A stretch of DNA of 64,000 bases, taken from NCBI RefSeq assembly GCF_000744105.1, contig NZ_JQLH01000001.1, forward strand, positions 3,694,501 to 3,758,500, written 5' to 3'. Shown here piece after piece: positions 1 to 7,192 of the stretch. Source of the stretch: Maribacter forsetii DSM 18668. GTDB lineage: Bacteria; Bacteroidota; Bacteroidia; Flavobacteriales; Flavobacteriaceae. Made by a program: the position numbers and the translations under genes. How positions within the stretch are numbered: position 1 is the stretch's first letter; each line of letters opens with the position of its first letter. The notes beneath the pieces are model-generated. The model saw only the letters and a program-made list of their open reading frames with translations, had not been told where the DNA came from and did no database searches.

Positions 1-513
1 ATCACTGCAGTGTTCGCTTTCTATGGTTTCATGCAGATACTTACCACAATTCAACTCTTGAATTTGTTTTACCAAGTCAATCGCAAAAGGGTGTCCGCCA
101 TCGGTAGGTTCAAAATACTTTTGCTCGCTACGGGCATCACCACGTAAAGCCATTACATTCTGTATGCCTAAATAATGACAATCTACCAACATGTACTCGG
201 TCTCTTCTTTAGTAAAACCTCCACAAATAACATGAGGTACCGTATCAACATCATACTTATGCTGTATAGAAGCACAAATACCCACTGTACCTGGTCTCAT
301 ACGTGTAGTTTTCTTATCTAAAAGTCCTTCTTTCTTAATATAGATAGTTTCTTCACGAGATGTGGTCACATCAATAAATGGAGGTTTAAATTCCATTAAC
401 GGATCAATATTATTATACAATTCTTGAATATTCTTACCCTTTACCGGAGGCACTATTTCAAATGAAAAAAGTGTCTTTCCGTTTGCATTATTGATATGGT
501 CTGTTACTTTCAT
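1..513 (-). CDS. metF: 5,10-methylenetetrahydrofolate reductase, 3' part cut by window edge
   Basis: The frame opens at the ATG at 511-513 and runs without a stop to the left edge, giving 171 residues of the N-terminal part. It begins MKVTDHINN and carries the MetF signatures FSFEIVPP, DVTTSREE, RPGTVGICASI and ALRGDAR, which build the flavin TIM barrel that reduces 5,10-methylene-THF to 5-methyl-THF. That product is the methyl donor for the methionine synthase encoded just upstream on the same strand, so the gene order metH-N, metH-C, metF makes one pathway block. The C-terminal part lies outside the window. The identification rests on family motifs and context and I consider it secure. Confidence 0.95.
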   Translation of the reverse strand, partial: MKVTDHINNANGKTLFSFEIVPPVKGKNIQELYNNIDPLMEFKPPFIDVTTSREETIYIKKEGLLDKKTTRMRPGTVGICASIQHKYDVDTVPHVICGGFTKEETEYMLVDCHYLGIQNVMALRGDARSEQKYFEPTDGGHPFAIDLVKQIQELNCGKYLHETIESEHCSD

Positions 514-581
514 TTCTTATATTTTCACTCTTATTTGGAGAGCAAACCTTAAATAGGTATTAATACTTAATTATATTCTTT

Positions 582-687
582 GGGCGTTCGGGCGGGCTTT
601 CAGCTATATTTTTTCTATTTAAAAACTTTAGCAAAACTTCATCCTCACTGCTAAAATAGAAAAAGATGCCGCTTCTATCCCTAACGC
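582..687 (-). repeat. Dispersed palindromic element between metH and metF
   Basis: The metH-metF gap is filled by a structured block. Read on the minus strand it starts GCGTTAGGGATAGAAGCGGC and ends GAAAGCCCGCCCGAACGCCC, with an internal inverted repeat (TTTTTCTATTTTAG against CTAAA...AATAGAAAAA). The ends can pair through GCGTT and AACGC. From memory, elements with these ends recur in intergenic DNA of many Bacteroidota, but I cannot search for it here. It ends one base before the metH stop codon, so it may act as a transcript end or processing structure, or be a passive mobile repeat. No coding capacity is visible. Confidence 0.6.
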
Positions 688-688
688 A

Positions 689-3457
689 TTAATCAACTAT
701 ATTCGGCGCTAGCCATCTTTCGGCATCCCCTAATGGTATGCCTTTTCGTTCTGCGAAATCTTTTACCTGATCGTCTTTTATTTTTCCTAACCCAAAATAA
801 CGTGCTTGCGGATTTCCAAAATAATATCCACTTACAGATGCTGCCGGCCACATAGCCAAACTATCCGTCAGTTCAACACCAATAGTCTCTTTCACTTTTA
901 AAACATCCCAAATGGTCAATTTCTCTAAATGATCAGGACAAGCAGGGTACCCTGGTGCAGGACGAATTCCCTTGTATGATTCCTTAATTAAATCTTCATT
1001 GCTCAACTCCTCATTTGAAGCATAGCCCCAGTGTTTCAGACGGACTTCTTTATGTAAATATTCCGCAAAGGCTTCTGCCAATCTATCTGCAAGAGCTTTA
1101 ACCATAATGGAATTATAATCATCTAAATCGGCTTCATATTTCGCCGCTAATTCTGCAGTACCAAAACCTGTAGACACACAGAAGCAACCCATATAATCTT
1201 GTTTCCCTGATTCTTTAGGTGCTATAAAATCCGCCAGGGCATAATCTGCCACACCTTCTCTACGCTCCAATTGTTGGCGTAAGGTTCTAAAAGTGTAGCT
1301 CTCTTTCGCTTCGGCTCCGTTCAACGACCCAGTATTCTCATCTAGATTGGAGCTTATGTCAACTAAAATATCGTCATCGTTGACGGAGTTTGCAGGAAAG
1401 AGTCCAAAAATACCTTTTGCCTTTAATTTCTTCTCAGAAATTATCTTGCTCAGCATCTCTTGGGCGTCTGCGAATAAATCTACTGCTTGTTCTCCAACAA
1501 CCTCATCGGTCAATATTGCAGGGTATTTTCCATGCAGTTCCCAACTTCTAAAAAATGGAGTCCAATCTATATATGGTACTAGAATATTTAAATCTAAATC
1601 TTCTATTACTTGAATCCCAAGCTTATTCGGTTTTACGATTCCTGAAGTTTCCCAGTCTATTTTAAACTTATTTCTACGGGCCGCAGAAATCGATTTATAC
1701 GTTTTACTTGATGAGCGATTTAAGAACTTCTCACGAAATATATCGTAATCATCTTTAATGCTTTTCTTATAACCATTAGAAGTTTCTTTCTGCAGTAAAT
1801 CTCCCACTACAGTAACCGCTCTAGAGGCATCATTTACATGAACTACCGCTTCTTTGTATTGTGGATCAATTTTTACCGCAGTATGTGCCTTACTGGTTGT
1901 TGCCCCACCAATTAGCAATGGAATCTTAAAGTCTTTACGTTCCATTTCCTTTGCCAAATGCACCATTTCATCCAAAGAAGGCGTAATCAATCCGCTAAGC
2001 CCTATAATATCCACATTGTGTTCTATGGCTGCGGCAATTATTTTTTCAGGAGGTACCATAACTCCCAAATCAACAATCTCATAATTGTTACATGCTAGTA
2101 CAACACCCACAATATTTTTGCCGATATCATGGACATCACCCTTTACAGTTGCCATTAATATTTTACCTGCATTGTCAGAATCACCTACCTGCGGATTCAA
2201 CAACTTTTCTTCTTCAATATATGGCAATAAATAAGCTACCGCTTTTTTCATTACACGGGCAGATTTAACCACTTGTGGCAAGAACATTTTTCCGCTTCCG
2301 AATAAATCACCTACCACGTTCATACCGGTCATTAAATTACCTTCAATGACCTCAATAGGTTTATCTGCAGCAGCTCTAGCTTCTTCTACGTCTTCAACAA
2401 TATATTGGTCAATACCTTTTACCAAGGCACGTGTAATCCTATCTTGTAATGGCTCTTCCCTCCATGAAAGATCTATCTTACTTTCTTTAGTTTTCCCAAC
2501 TACAGATTCTGCAAAATCAAGCAATCGCTCGGTTGCATCGTCTCTTCTATTTAAGATAACATCTTCAACACGCTCCAATAAATCTTTAGGAATATCATCG
2601 TATACCTCTAACATACTTGGGTTTACAATACCCATATTCATACCAGCTTTTATTGCATGATATAAGAAAACCGAGTGCATTGCCTCACGAACCGGGTTGT
2701 TACCCCTAAAGGAGAAAGAAACATTACTTACCCCACCACTTACACTGGCATGTGGCAAATTTTCACGTACCCAACGCGTAGCTTCTATAAAATCGATGGC
2801 ATTCAGTTTATGCTCATCCATACCTGTGGCTACAGGAAATATATTTAAATCGAAAATAATATCCTCTGGTGCAAAATTCACTTTGTTCACCAAAACATCA
2901 TAAGAGCGTTTTGCTATTTCAATTCTACGGTCATAATTATCTGCTTGACCTACCTCATCGAATGCCATAACTATGACTGCGGCACCATATCTTTTTATCA
3001 GCTTGGCATGATGTATAAACTGTTCTTCACCCTCTTTTAAACTAATGGAATTAACCACACATTTACCCTGAACTACTTGCAGACCCGCCTCAATGATTTC
3101 CCATTTAGAGCTATCTATCATTATAGGTACACGAGAAATATCTGGCTCAGAAATAACAAGATTCAAAAATTTAACCATGGCTTCTTTACCATCGATCAAT
3201 CCGTCATCCATGTTAATATCAATGACCTGTGCTCCATTCTCTACCTGCTCTCTAGCAACTGCCAATGCCTCTTCAAATTTCTCTTCTTTTACAAGACGTA
3301 GAAACTTTTTTGAACCAGCAACGTTTGTCCGTTCACCAACGTTTATGAAATTCGTTTCTGGGGTGACTATTAAGGGTTCAAGACCTGATAACTTCAGGTA
3401 TTTAGTTGTCGGTTGACCGTTGTCAGTTGATGGTTTTTTTGAAATACTTCCAGACAT
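689..3457 (-). CDS. metH: Cobalamin-dependent methionine synthase, pterin/B12/activation part
   Basis: This 922-residue protein is MetH without its homocysteine domain. In order it has the pterin-binding domain (LSGLEPLIV, NVGERTNVAGSKKF and the DINMDDG region, about residues 23-300), the B12 cap, the B12-binding domain with the DxHxxG motif (VKGDVHDIGKN, near residue 440, whose His ligates cobalt) followed by GLSGLITPS and GGATTSKAHTAV, and the C-terminal SAM-binding reactivation domain (RPAPGYPACPDH). It moves methyl from methyl-THF to cob(I)alamin for homocysteine methylation. The first ~20 residues (STDNGQPTTKYL region) are unlike MetH and come partly from a period-7 repeat. The homocysteine domain is encoded separately at 3838..4839. 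Confidence 0.96.
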   Translation of the reverse strand: MSGSISKKPSTDNGQPTTKYLKLSGLEPLIVTPETNFINVGERTNVAGSKKFLRLVKEEKFEEALAVAREQVENGAQVIDINMDDGLIDGKEAMVKFLNLVISEPDISRVPIMIDSSKWEIIEAGLQVVQGKCVVNSISLKEGEEQFIHHAKLIKRYGAAVIVMAFDEVGQADNYDRRIEIAKRSYDVLVNKVNFAPEDIIFDLNIFPVATGMDEHKLNAIDFIEATRWVRENLPHASVSGGVSNVSFSFRGNNPVREAMHSVFLYHAIKAGMNMGIVNPSMLEVYDDIPKDLLERVEDVILNRRDDATERLLDFAESVVGKTKESKIDLSWREEPLQDRITRALVKGIDQYIVEDVEEARAAADKPIEVIEGNLMTGMNVVGDLFGSGKMFLPQVVKSARVMKKAVAYLLPYIEEEKLLNPQVGDSDNAGKILMATVKGDVHDIGKNIVGVVLACNNYEIVDLGVMVPPEKIIAAAIEHNVDIIGLSGLITPSLDEMVHLAKEMERKDFKIPLLIGGATTSKAHTAVKIDPQYKEAVVHVNDASRAVTVVGDLLQKETSNGYKKSIKDDYDIFREKFLNRSSSKTYKSISAARRNKFKIDWETSGIVKPNKLGIQVIEDLDLNILVPYIDWTPFFRSWELHGKYPAILTDEVVGEQAVDLFADAQEMLSKIISEKKLKAKGIFGLFPANSVNDDDILVDISSNLDENTGSLNGAEAKESYTFRTLRQQLERREGVADYALADFIAPKESGKQDYMGCFCVSTGFGTAELAAKYEADLDDYNSIMVKALADRLAEAFAEYLHKEVRLKHWGYASNEELSNEDLIKESYKGIRPAPGYPACPDHLEKLTIWDVLKVKETIGVELTDSLAMWPAASVSGYYFGNPQARYFGLGKIKDDQVKDFAERKGIPLGDAERWLAPNIVD
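3404..3433 (-). repeat. Period-7 CAAC array, left flank of four-helix-bundle gene
   Basis: On the minus strand this reads as consecutive 7-mers CATCAAC, TGACAAC, GGTCAAC, CGACAAC. It lies inside the 5' end of the metH C-terminal gene and is translated there as part of the non-conserved leader. A matching array of the same 7-mer type lies in the opposite orientation at 3827..3856, on the other side of the small gene between the metH halves. Confidence 0.8.
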
Positions 3458-3813
3458 TATTTGGTCTTTTTATAGTAATTGATAAACCCATTAATGAGTT
3501 TTTTACATTTTAAAATTTGCTTCGCAATGGATTCAAAATCTTCTTTAATCAAATATTCTTGATCCAAAGCAATGAATAGCTGAGTTTCCAATTCATATAG
3601 AGAACCTCTAGAAATGTGTAAAAACTGGATAGTATCTGCTGCTGTTCTTCTTCCACATCCTTCAGCTATATTTGACGGAACTGAAACAGCACAACGACGT
3701 ATCTGATTTGTCAACCCATACATTTCAACTTTAGGAAACTGCTGAGAAACTTTATATATCAAATTCGCCAAAATCCTAGATTCTTTCCACACTTCTAATT
3801 CTGTATATTCCAT
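3457..3813 (-). CDS. Four-helix-bundle protein (S23 / 23S intervening-sequence-protein family)
   Basis: The 118-residue product has the hallmarks of the S23-like four-helix-bundle family: LEVWKESRILANLIY, FPKVEMYGLTNQIRRCAVSV, PSNIAEG and GSLYELETQLFIAL. Family members form small all-helical oligomers. They were first found in 23S rRNA intervening sequences and also appear as stand-alone genes of unknown role and as the accessory (Avd-like) fold of diversity-generating retroelements. No reverse transcriptase is in the window. The gene sits between the two metH parts; its stop codon shares one base with the next start (3457), and both sides carry period-7 arrays in opposite orientation. It looks like a cassette added to a pre-existing split metH operon. 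Function unknown. Confidence 0.88.
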   Translation of the reverse strand: MEYTELEVWKESRILANLIYKVSQQFPKVEMYGLTNQIRRCAVSVPSNIAEGCGRRTAADTIQFLHISRGSLYELETQLFIALDQEYLIKEDFESIAKQILKCKKLINGFINYYKKTK

Positions 3814-3826
3814 TCAGTTACTATTT

Positions 3827-3856
3827 ACTGACAACCATCAACCGACAACTGTCAAC
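3827..3856 (+). repeat. Period-7 CAAC array, right flank of four-helix-bundle gene
   Basis: On the plus strand this reads as the 7-mers TGACAAC, CATCAAC, CGACAAC, TGTCAAC (from 3829). These are nearly the same four units as in the left array but on the opposite strand, so the pair forms imperfect inverted repeats about 390 bases apart around the four-helix-bundle gene. The array overlaps the 3' end of the homocysteine-domain gene and supplies its last residues (LTVVG) and stop. Confidence 0.8.
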
Positions 3857-4839
3857 TTTCTAGGTTCAAAATTTTCCACTACCTCTGCTATCGCAGTAAT
3901 ATGTTCCGGAGTGGTACCGCAGCATCCACCTACTATATTTACTAATCCTTTTTCTGCGTATTCTTTAATTTGTTCTGCCATTTGATCAGGAGTCTCATCG
4001 TACTCTCCGAATGCATTTGGTAGTCCTGCATTGGGGTGTGCCGAAACCGCATGCTCACTTTTGGTTGATAATACCTCTAAATGTGGCACCAATTGATTAG
4101 CTCCTAATGCACAATTGAAGCCGACCGATAAAATAGGAATATGGGAAATGGATATAAGAAATGCTTCTGCCGTTTGACCAGATAACGTTCTACCTGACGC
4201 ATCGGTAATGGTACCGCTTACCATGATAGGCACATCGACATTTCGCTCTTCTTTTACTTCTTCAATAGCAAACAATGCCGCTTTTGCATTTAACGTATCA
4301 AAAATAGTTTCTACCAATAAAATATCCGATCCACCATCTAACAAGGCTTCTACTTGTTGTTTATATGCAATACGTAGCTCATCAAAAGAAACTGCTCTAT
4401 ACCCTGGGTCATTTACATCTGGCGACATACTTGCCGTTTTGTTCGTAGGACCGATACTTCCGGCTACAAATCTTGGTTTATTCGGTTCTTTAGCCGTGAA
4501 TTCATCTGCTACCATTTTAGCGATACGCGCAGATTCATAATTCAACTCATACACCAAGTCTTCCATGTAATAATCCGCCATCGCTATCGTAGTTCCAGAA
4601 AATGTATTGGTCTCTACGATATCGGCACCCGCAGCGAAATACTTACGATGAACCTCAGCAATTGCATCAGGCTGAGTTAGTGACAACAAATCATTATTAC
4701 CCTGTAATGGGTGTTCCCAGTCTTTAAAACGTTCTCCCCTAAAATCTTCCTCAGTAAACTTATAGCGCTGTAGCATGGTACCCATGGCGCCATCTAATAT
4801 GAGAATTCGCTCTTTTAATATTTCCTTTATATCCTTCAT
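3838..4839 (-). CDS. metH: Methionine synthase homocysteine-binding (zinc) subunit
   Basis: The 333-residue protein corresponds to the N-terminal homocysteine S-methyltransferase barrel of MetH. It opens ILKERILILDGAMGTMLQRY and has ETNTFSGTT, the GSIGPTNKTAS segment and the three zinc-ligand cysteines in GFNCALGANQ and GGCCGTTPEH. The end (VENFEPRKL) matches the natural linker of full-length MetH, so the break between this gene and 689..3457 falls exactly at a domain border. It must work with the B12 subunit in trans. The split is usual in flavobacteria by my recollection, so this is not a frameshifted pseudogene. A SAM-I riboswitch lies about 85 bases upstream of the start. Confidence 0.95.
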   Translation of the reverse strand: MKDIKEILKERILILDGAMGTMLQRYKFTEEDFRGERFKDWEHPLQGNNDLLSLTQPDAIAEVHRKYFAAGADIVETNTFSGTTIAMADYYMEDLVYELNYESARIAKMVADEFTAKEPNKPRFVAGSIGPTNKTASMSPDVNDPGYRAVSFDELRIAYKQQVEALLDGGSDILLVETIFDTLNAKAALFAIEEVKEERNVDVPIMVSGTITDASGRTLSGQTAEAFLISISHIPILSVGFNCALGANQLVPHLEVLSTKSEHAVSAHPNAGLPNAFGEYDETPDQMAEQIKEYAEKGLVNIVGGCCGTTPEHITAIAEVVENFEPRKLTVVG

Positions 4840-4922
4840 TTTACGGTGTAAAATATTATTGGTTCAATAAAAATGTAATTCGTAATCAAGTAAGGAAAGT
4901 TCGGCTAGATGCCTTTTCTTAA

Positions 4923-5066
4923 GTTATCTGTCTTTGTAATGCCATATAGAATAACATCTTCTGCACAAGTACACAGAATAAAGATAGAATGTAGCACCTT
5001 CTTTTCCTTAAAGGAAAGGGTTGCCAAGGTTTCAATGGGTCTAGTCCCTCCACCTTTCTTGATAAC
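4923..5066 (-). promoter_or_regulatory. SAM-I (S-box) riboswitch upstream of metH
   Basis: The minus strand carries the S-box core: GTTATC (P1, 5061-5066), then CAAGAAAGGTGGAGGGAC, GACCC, TTGAAACC, GGCAACCC, a P3 hairpin and GGTGCTA. This core is nearly base-for-base that of the second copy at 20709..20808. The P1 partner GATAAC is at 4923-4928, with a longer P4 region than in the other copy (TTCTG/CAGAA stem near 4957-4977), so the 3' boundary is less sure than the 5' one. No clear intrinsic terminator follows before the metH start at 4839, so control may be translational. High SAM should turn the metH-metF block down. Confidence 0.92.
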
Positions 5067-5172
5067 GTTTCAATCTATTTATGAACGATTTGCAAAGTAA
5101 CGGCACAGCATGCTCTAATCCAAAACTTCAACAGGTTTTTTACCCAACGAATTTTTAGAAATTTGTCATAAA

Positions 5173-5207
5173 AAAACCTCCAGAATCATAAAGAATCTGG
5201 AGGTTTT
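5173..5207 (-). terminator. Intrinsic terminator after the ferredoxin-NADP reductase gene
   Basis: Arms AAAACCTCCAGAATC (5173-5187) and GAATCTGGAGGTTTT (5193-5207) form a stem with one mismatch and a 5-base loop, followed on the minus strand by a T run. It ends the sulfate-assimilation operon and separates it from the riboswitch-controlled metH unit. From here to the riboswitch (5067-5172) I see no gene. Confidence 0.85.
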
Positions 5208-5225
5208 ACTGACCAAATTATAACT

Positions 5226-6287
5226 TTATGCAATACTTTGTACTACTTCTTTTTTGGCTTCTTTCTTAGAACCATCGAATCCTTCAACACCACCAACGGT
5301 CGTATATTTCATTACGTAGCGCTTACCCGGATTGATTTGTTGGTATGCATACTGACACATTACCGCTGCTTCATGAAAACCTGAAAGTATCAATTTCAAT
5401 TTACCTTCATAGGTATTAACATCGCCAATAGCATATACTCCCGGTATATTTGTTTGGTAATCTTTTGCGTTATTTACCTTAATGGCATTCTTCTGAATTT
5501 CTAGTCCCCAATCACCTATAGGACCTAATTTTGGTGAAAGACCGAATAACGGAATAAAATTATCTACCTCTAAATAAGTATCTTCCTTTTCCTTATCCGT
5601 ATGTTTAATCACAACAGCTTCCAAATGATCTTTGCCGTGCAATTCTTTTACCTCTGCTTTTGTAATTAATTTTATTTTACCAAGCTTTGCCAGTTCAGAT
5701 GCTTTTTCAACAGAATCCAAAGCCCCTCTAAATTCATCTCTTCTATGCACCAAAGTTACTTCTGATGCTACATCGGTTAAAAATATAGCCCAATCTAAAG
5801 CTGAATCTCCACCACCGGCAATCACTACCTTTTTGTCACGATATACTTCTGGATCCTTAATCATATAAGAAACACCGGTATCTTCAAAATTTACAATATT
5901 CGAGATAGGTGGTTTTCTTGGTTCAAAAGAACCTAACCCGCCTGCTATAACAACAACTGGCGCATTATGCTGAGTTCCTTTATTTGTAGTTACTACAAAA
6001 GAACCATCTTCTAACTTATCTAAGGTTTCTGCTCTTTCACCCAATGTAAACCCTGGCTCAAAAGGTTTGATCTGCTCCATTAGATTATCTACCAAAGTAC
6101 CCGCCAAAATTTCTGGAAATGCAGGAATATCGTAGATAGGCTTCTTAGGATATATCTCTGAACACTGTCCACCTGGCTGTGGCAATGCATCTATTAAATG
6201 CGTTTTTAACTTTAATAATCCTGCTTCAAACACCGTAAATAATCCGGTTGGTCCCGCTCCTATAATGAGCATATCTGTTTTAATCAT
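5226..6287 (-). CDS. Ferredoxin-NADP(+) reductase, thioredoxin-reductase-like (type 2)
   Basis: The 353-residue flavoprotein has an N-terminal FAD-binding motif (MLIIGAGPTGLFTVFEAG), the PGGQCSEIYPKKPIYDIP segment typical of YumC-like reductases, an NADPH-binding motif (VVIAGGGDSALDWA) and the C-terminal FAD motif GVYAIGDVNTY. The redox CxxC of true thioredoxin reductases is absent, which points to ferredoxin/flavodoxin-NADP reductase. As the last gene of the sulfate-reduction operon it probably feeds NADPH electrons through ferredoxin to the sulfite reductase encoded upstream. A different acceptor is possible. Confidence 0.88.
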   Translation of the reverse strand: MIKTDMLIIGAGPTGLFTVFEAGLLKLKTHLIDALPQPGGQCSEIYPKKPIYDIPAFPEILAGTLVDNLMEQIKPFEPGFTLGERAETLDKLEDGSFVVTTNKGTQHNAPVVVIAGGLGSFEPRKPPISNIVNFEDTGVSYMIKDPEVYRDKKVVIAGGGDSALDWAIFLTDVASEVTLVHRRDEFRGALDSVEKASELAKLGKIKLITKAEVKELHGKDHLEAVVIKHTDKEKEDTYLEVDNFIPLFGLSPKLGPIGDWGLEIQKNAIKVNNAKDYQTNIPGVYAIGDVNTYEGKLKLILSGFHEAAVMCQYAYQQINPGKRYVMKYTTVGGVEGFDGSKKEAKKEVVQSIA

Positions 6288-6374
6288 AATTTTTTGTTTA
6301 GTGAAAAGTAATTAGAAATCACTTTTCAACTTCTTTTAATTTCACTTCGACTATGTAATTAATACTTTGCAATT

Positions 6375-7187
6375 TTATACTTCGCTCAACTTAGCATTCT
6401 CCTTTGAATACCGATTCTTCGCCTGAATTAATGCCTCTCTATGTTTTACCACTTCACCTATGATGATAATTGCAGGGTTTGATAATTCTTCTTTTTCTAC
6501 AACCTCAACTATAGTTTCAATAGTTGCAATGCCCAGTTTTTCATTCTTTCGTGTACCGTTTTGAATAATGGCTATTGGCATATCCGATTTTCCCTCACCT
6601 TTGAACAGTTCTACAATTTGTGGAAGTTTTGACATTCCCATTAATATAACTACCGTTGCACTACTTTTTGCAGCTAAAGCAACATCTGTTGATAGCTTAT
6701 GTTCTTTGGTTGTACCTGTAATTACCCAAAAACTTTCTGATGCCCCTCTTTTTGTTACTGGAATATTCTGATAGGCCGGTACACTTAAACTTGAAGAAAT
6801 ACCTGGCACCATGGCCACTTCTAAACCATGTGATGCTGCAAATTCCATTTCTTCTGAACCACGACCAAATACAAAAGGATCTCCGCCTTTTAATCTTACC
6901 ACATGTCCGTCAGATTTTGCCCGGCTGACAATTAACTCGTTTATCTGTTCTTGCTGATATGCATAGCATCCTCTTCGCTTACCCACAAAAATCAATTCTG
7001 CGTTTTTTGCATACTTTAGCAACTCTTCGTTAACCAAAGCATCATACAAAACCACATTGGCATTTTCCAGCGTTTTTATTGCTTTTAAAGTGATGAGATC
7101 TATATCGCCAGGTCCCGCGCCTACAACAGTCAAAAGACCTTGACTTCGGCTACGCTCAGTCTTCGTTAAATTGCTTTCTAAACTCAT
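6375..7187 (-). CDS. cobA: Uroporphyrinogen-III C-methyltransferase (siroheme synthesis)
   Basis: The 270-residue protein is the SUMT type of SAM-dependent tetrapyrrole methylase: VGAGPGDIDLITLKA, NVVLYDALVNEELL, VRLKGGDPFVFGRG, VPGISSSLSVPAYQNIPVTKRG and the C-terminal IIIIGEVV. It makes precorrin-2 for the siroheme of the sulfite reductase encoded five bases upstream. The start at 7187 gives a leader whose TERSRSQG segment is translated from a dispersed hairpin repeat (7142..7161), so the first ~17 residues are not ancestral. The dehydrogenase/ferrochelatase needed to finish siroheme is not in this operon. Confidence 0.94.
   Translation of the reverse strand: MSLESNLTKTERSRSQGLLTVVGAGPGDIDLITLKAIKTLENANVVLYDALVNEELLKYAKNAELIFVGKRRGCYAYQQEQINELIVSRAKSDGHVVRLKGGDPFVFGRGSEEMEFAASHGLEVAMVPGISSSLSVPAYQNIPVTKRGASESFWVITGTTKEHKLSTDVALAAKSSATVVILMGMSKLPQIVELFKGEGKSDMPIAIIQNGTRKNEKLGIATIETIVEVVEKEELSNPAIIIIGEVVKHREALIQAKNRYSKENAKLSEV
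7142..7161 (+). repeat. Dispersed CTTCGRCTACGCTCAG hairpin repeat, copy 1
   Basis: GACTTCGGCTACGCTCAGTC has a GACT/AGTC stem around the conserved core shared with seven other copies. It lies in frame inside the start of cobA. Confidence 0.85.
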
Positions 7188-7192
7188 GCCGT

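Noticed and set aside
3457..3813. Four-helix-bundle gene as part of a diversity-generating retroelement
   Set aside because: No reverse transcriptase, template repeat or variable repeat is present nearby.
689..4839. Split metH as a frameshifted pseudogene
   Set aside because: Both parts are complete domains with all catalytic residues, the break is at the natural linker, and the same split is common in flavobacteria to my knowledge.
6303..6327. Stem GAAAAGT/ACTTTTC between cobA and the ferredoxin reductase gene
   Set aside because: A short AT-rich stem without a T run. It may be chance.
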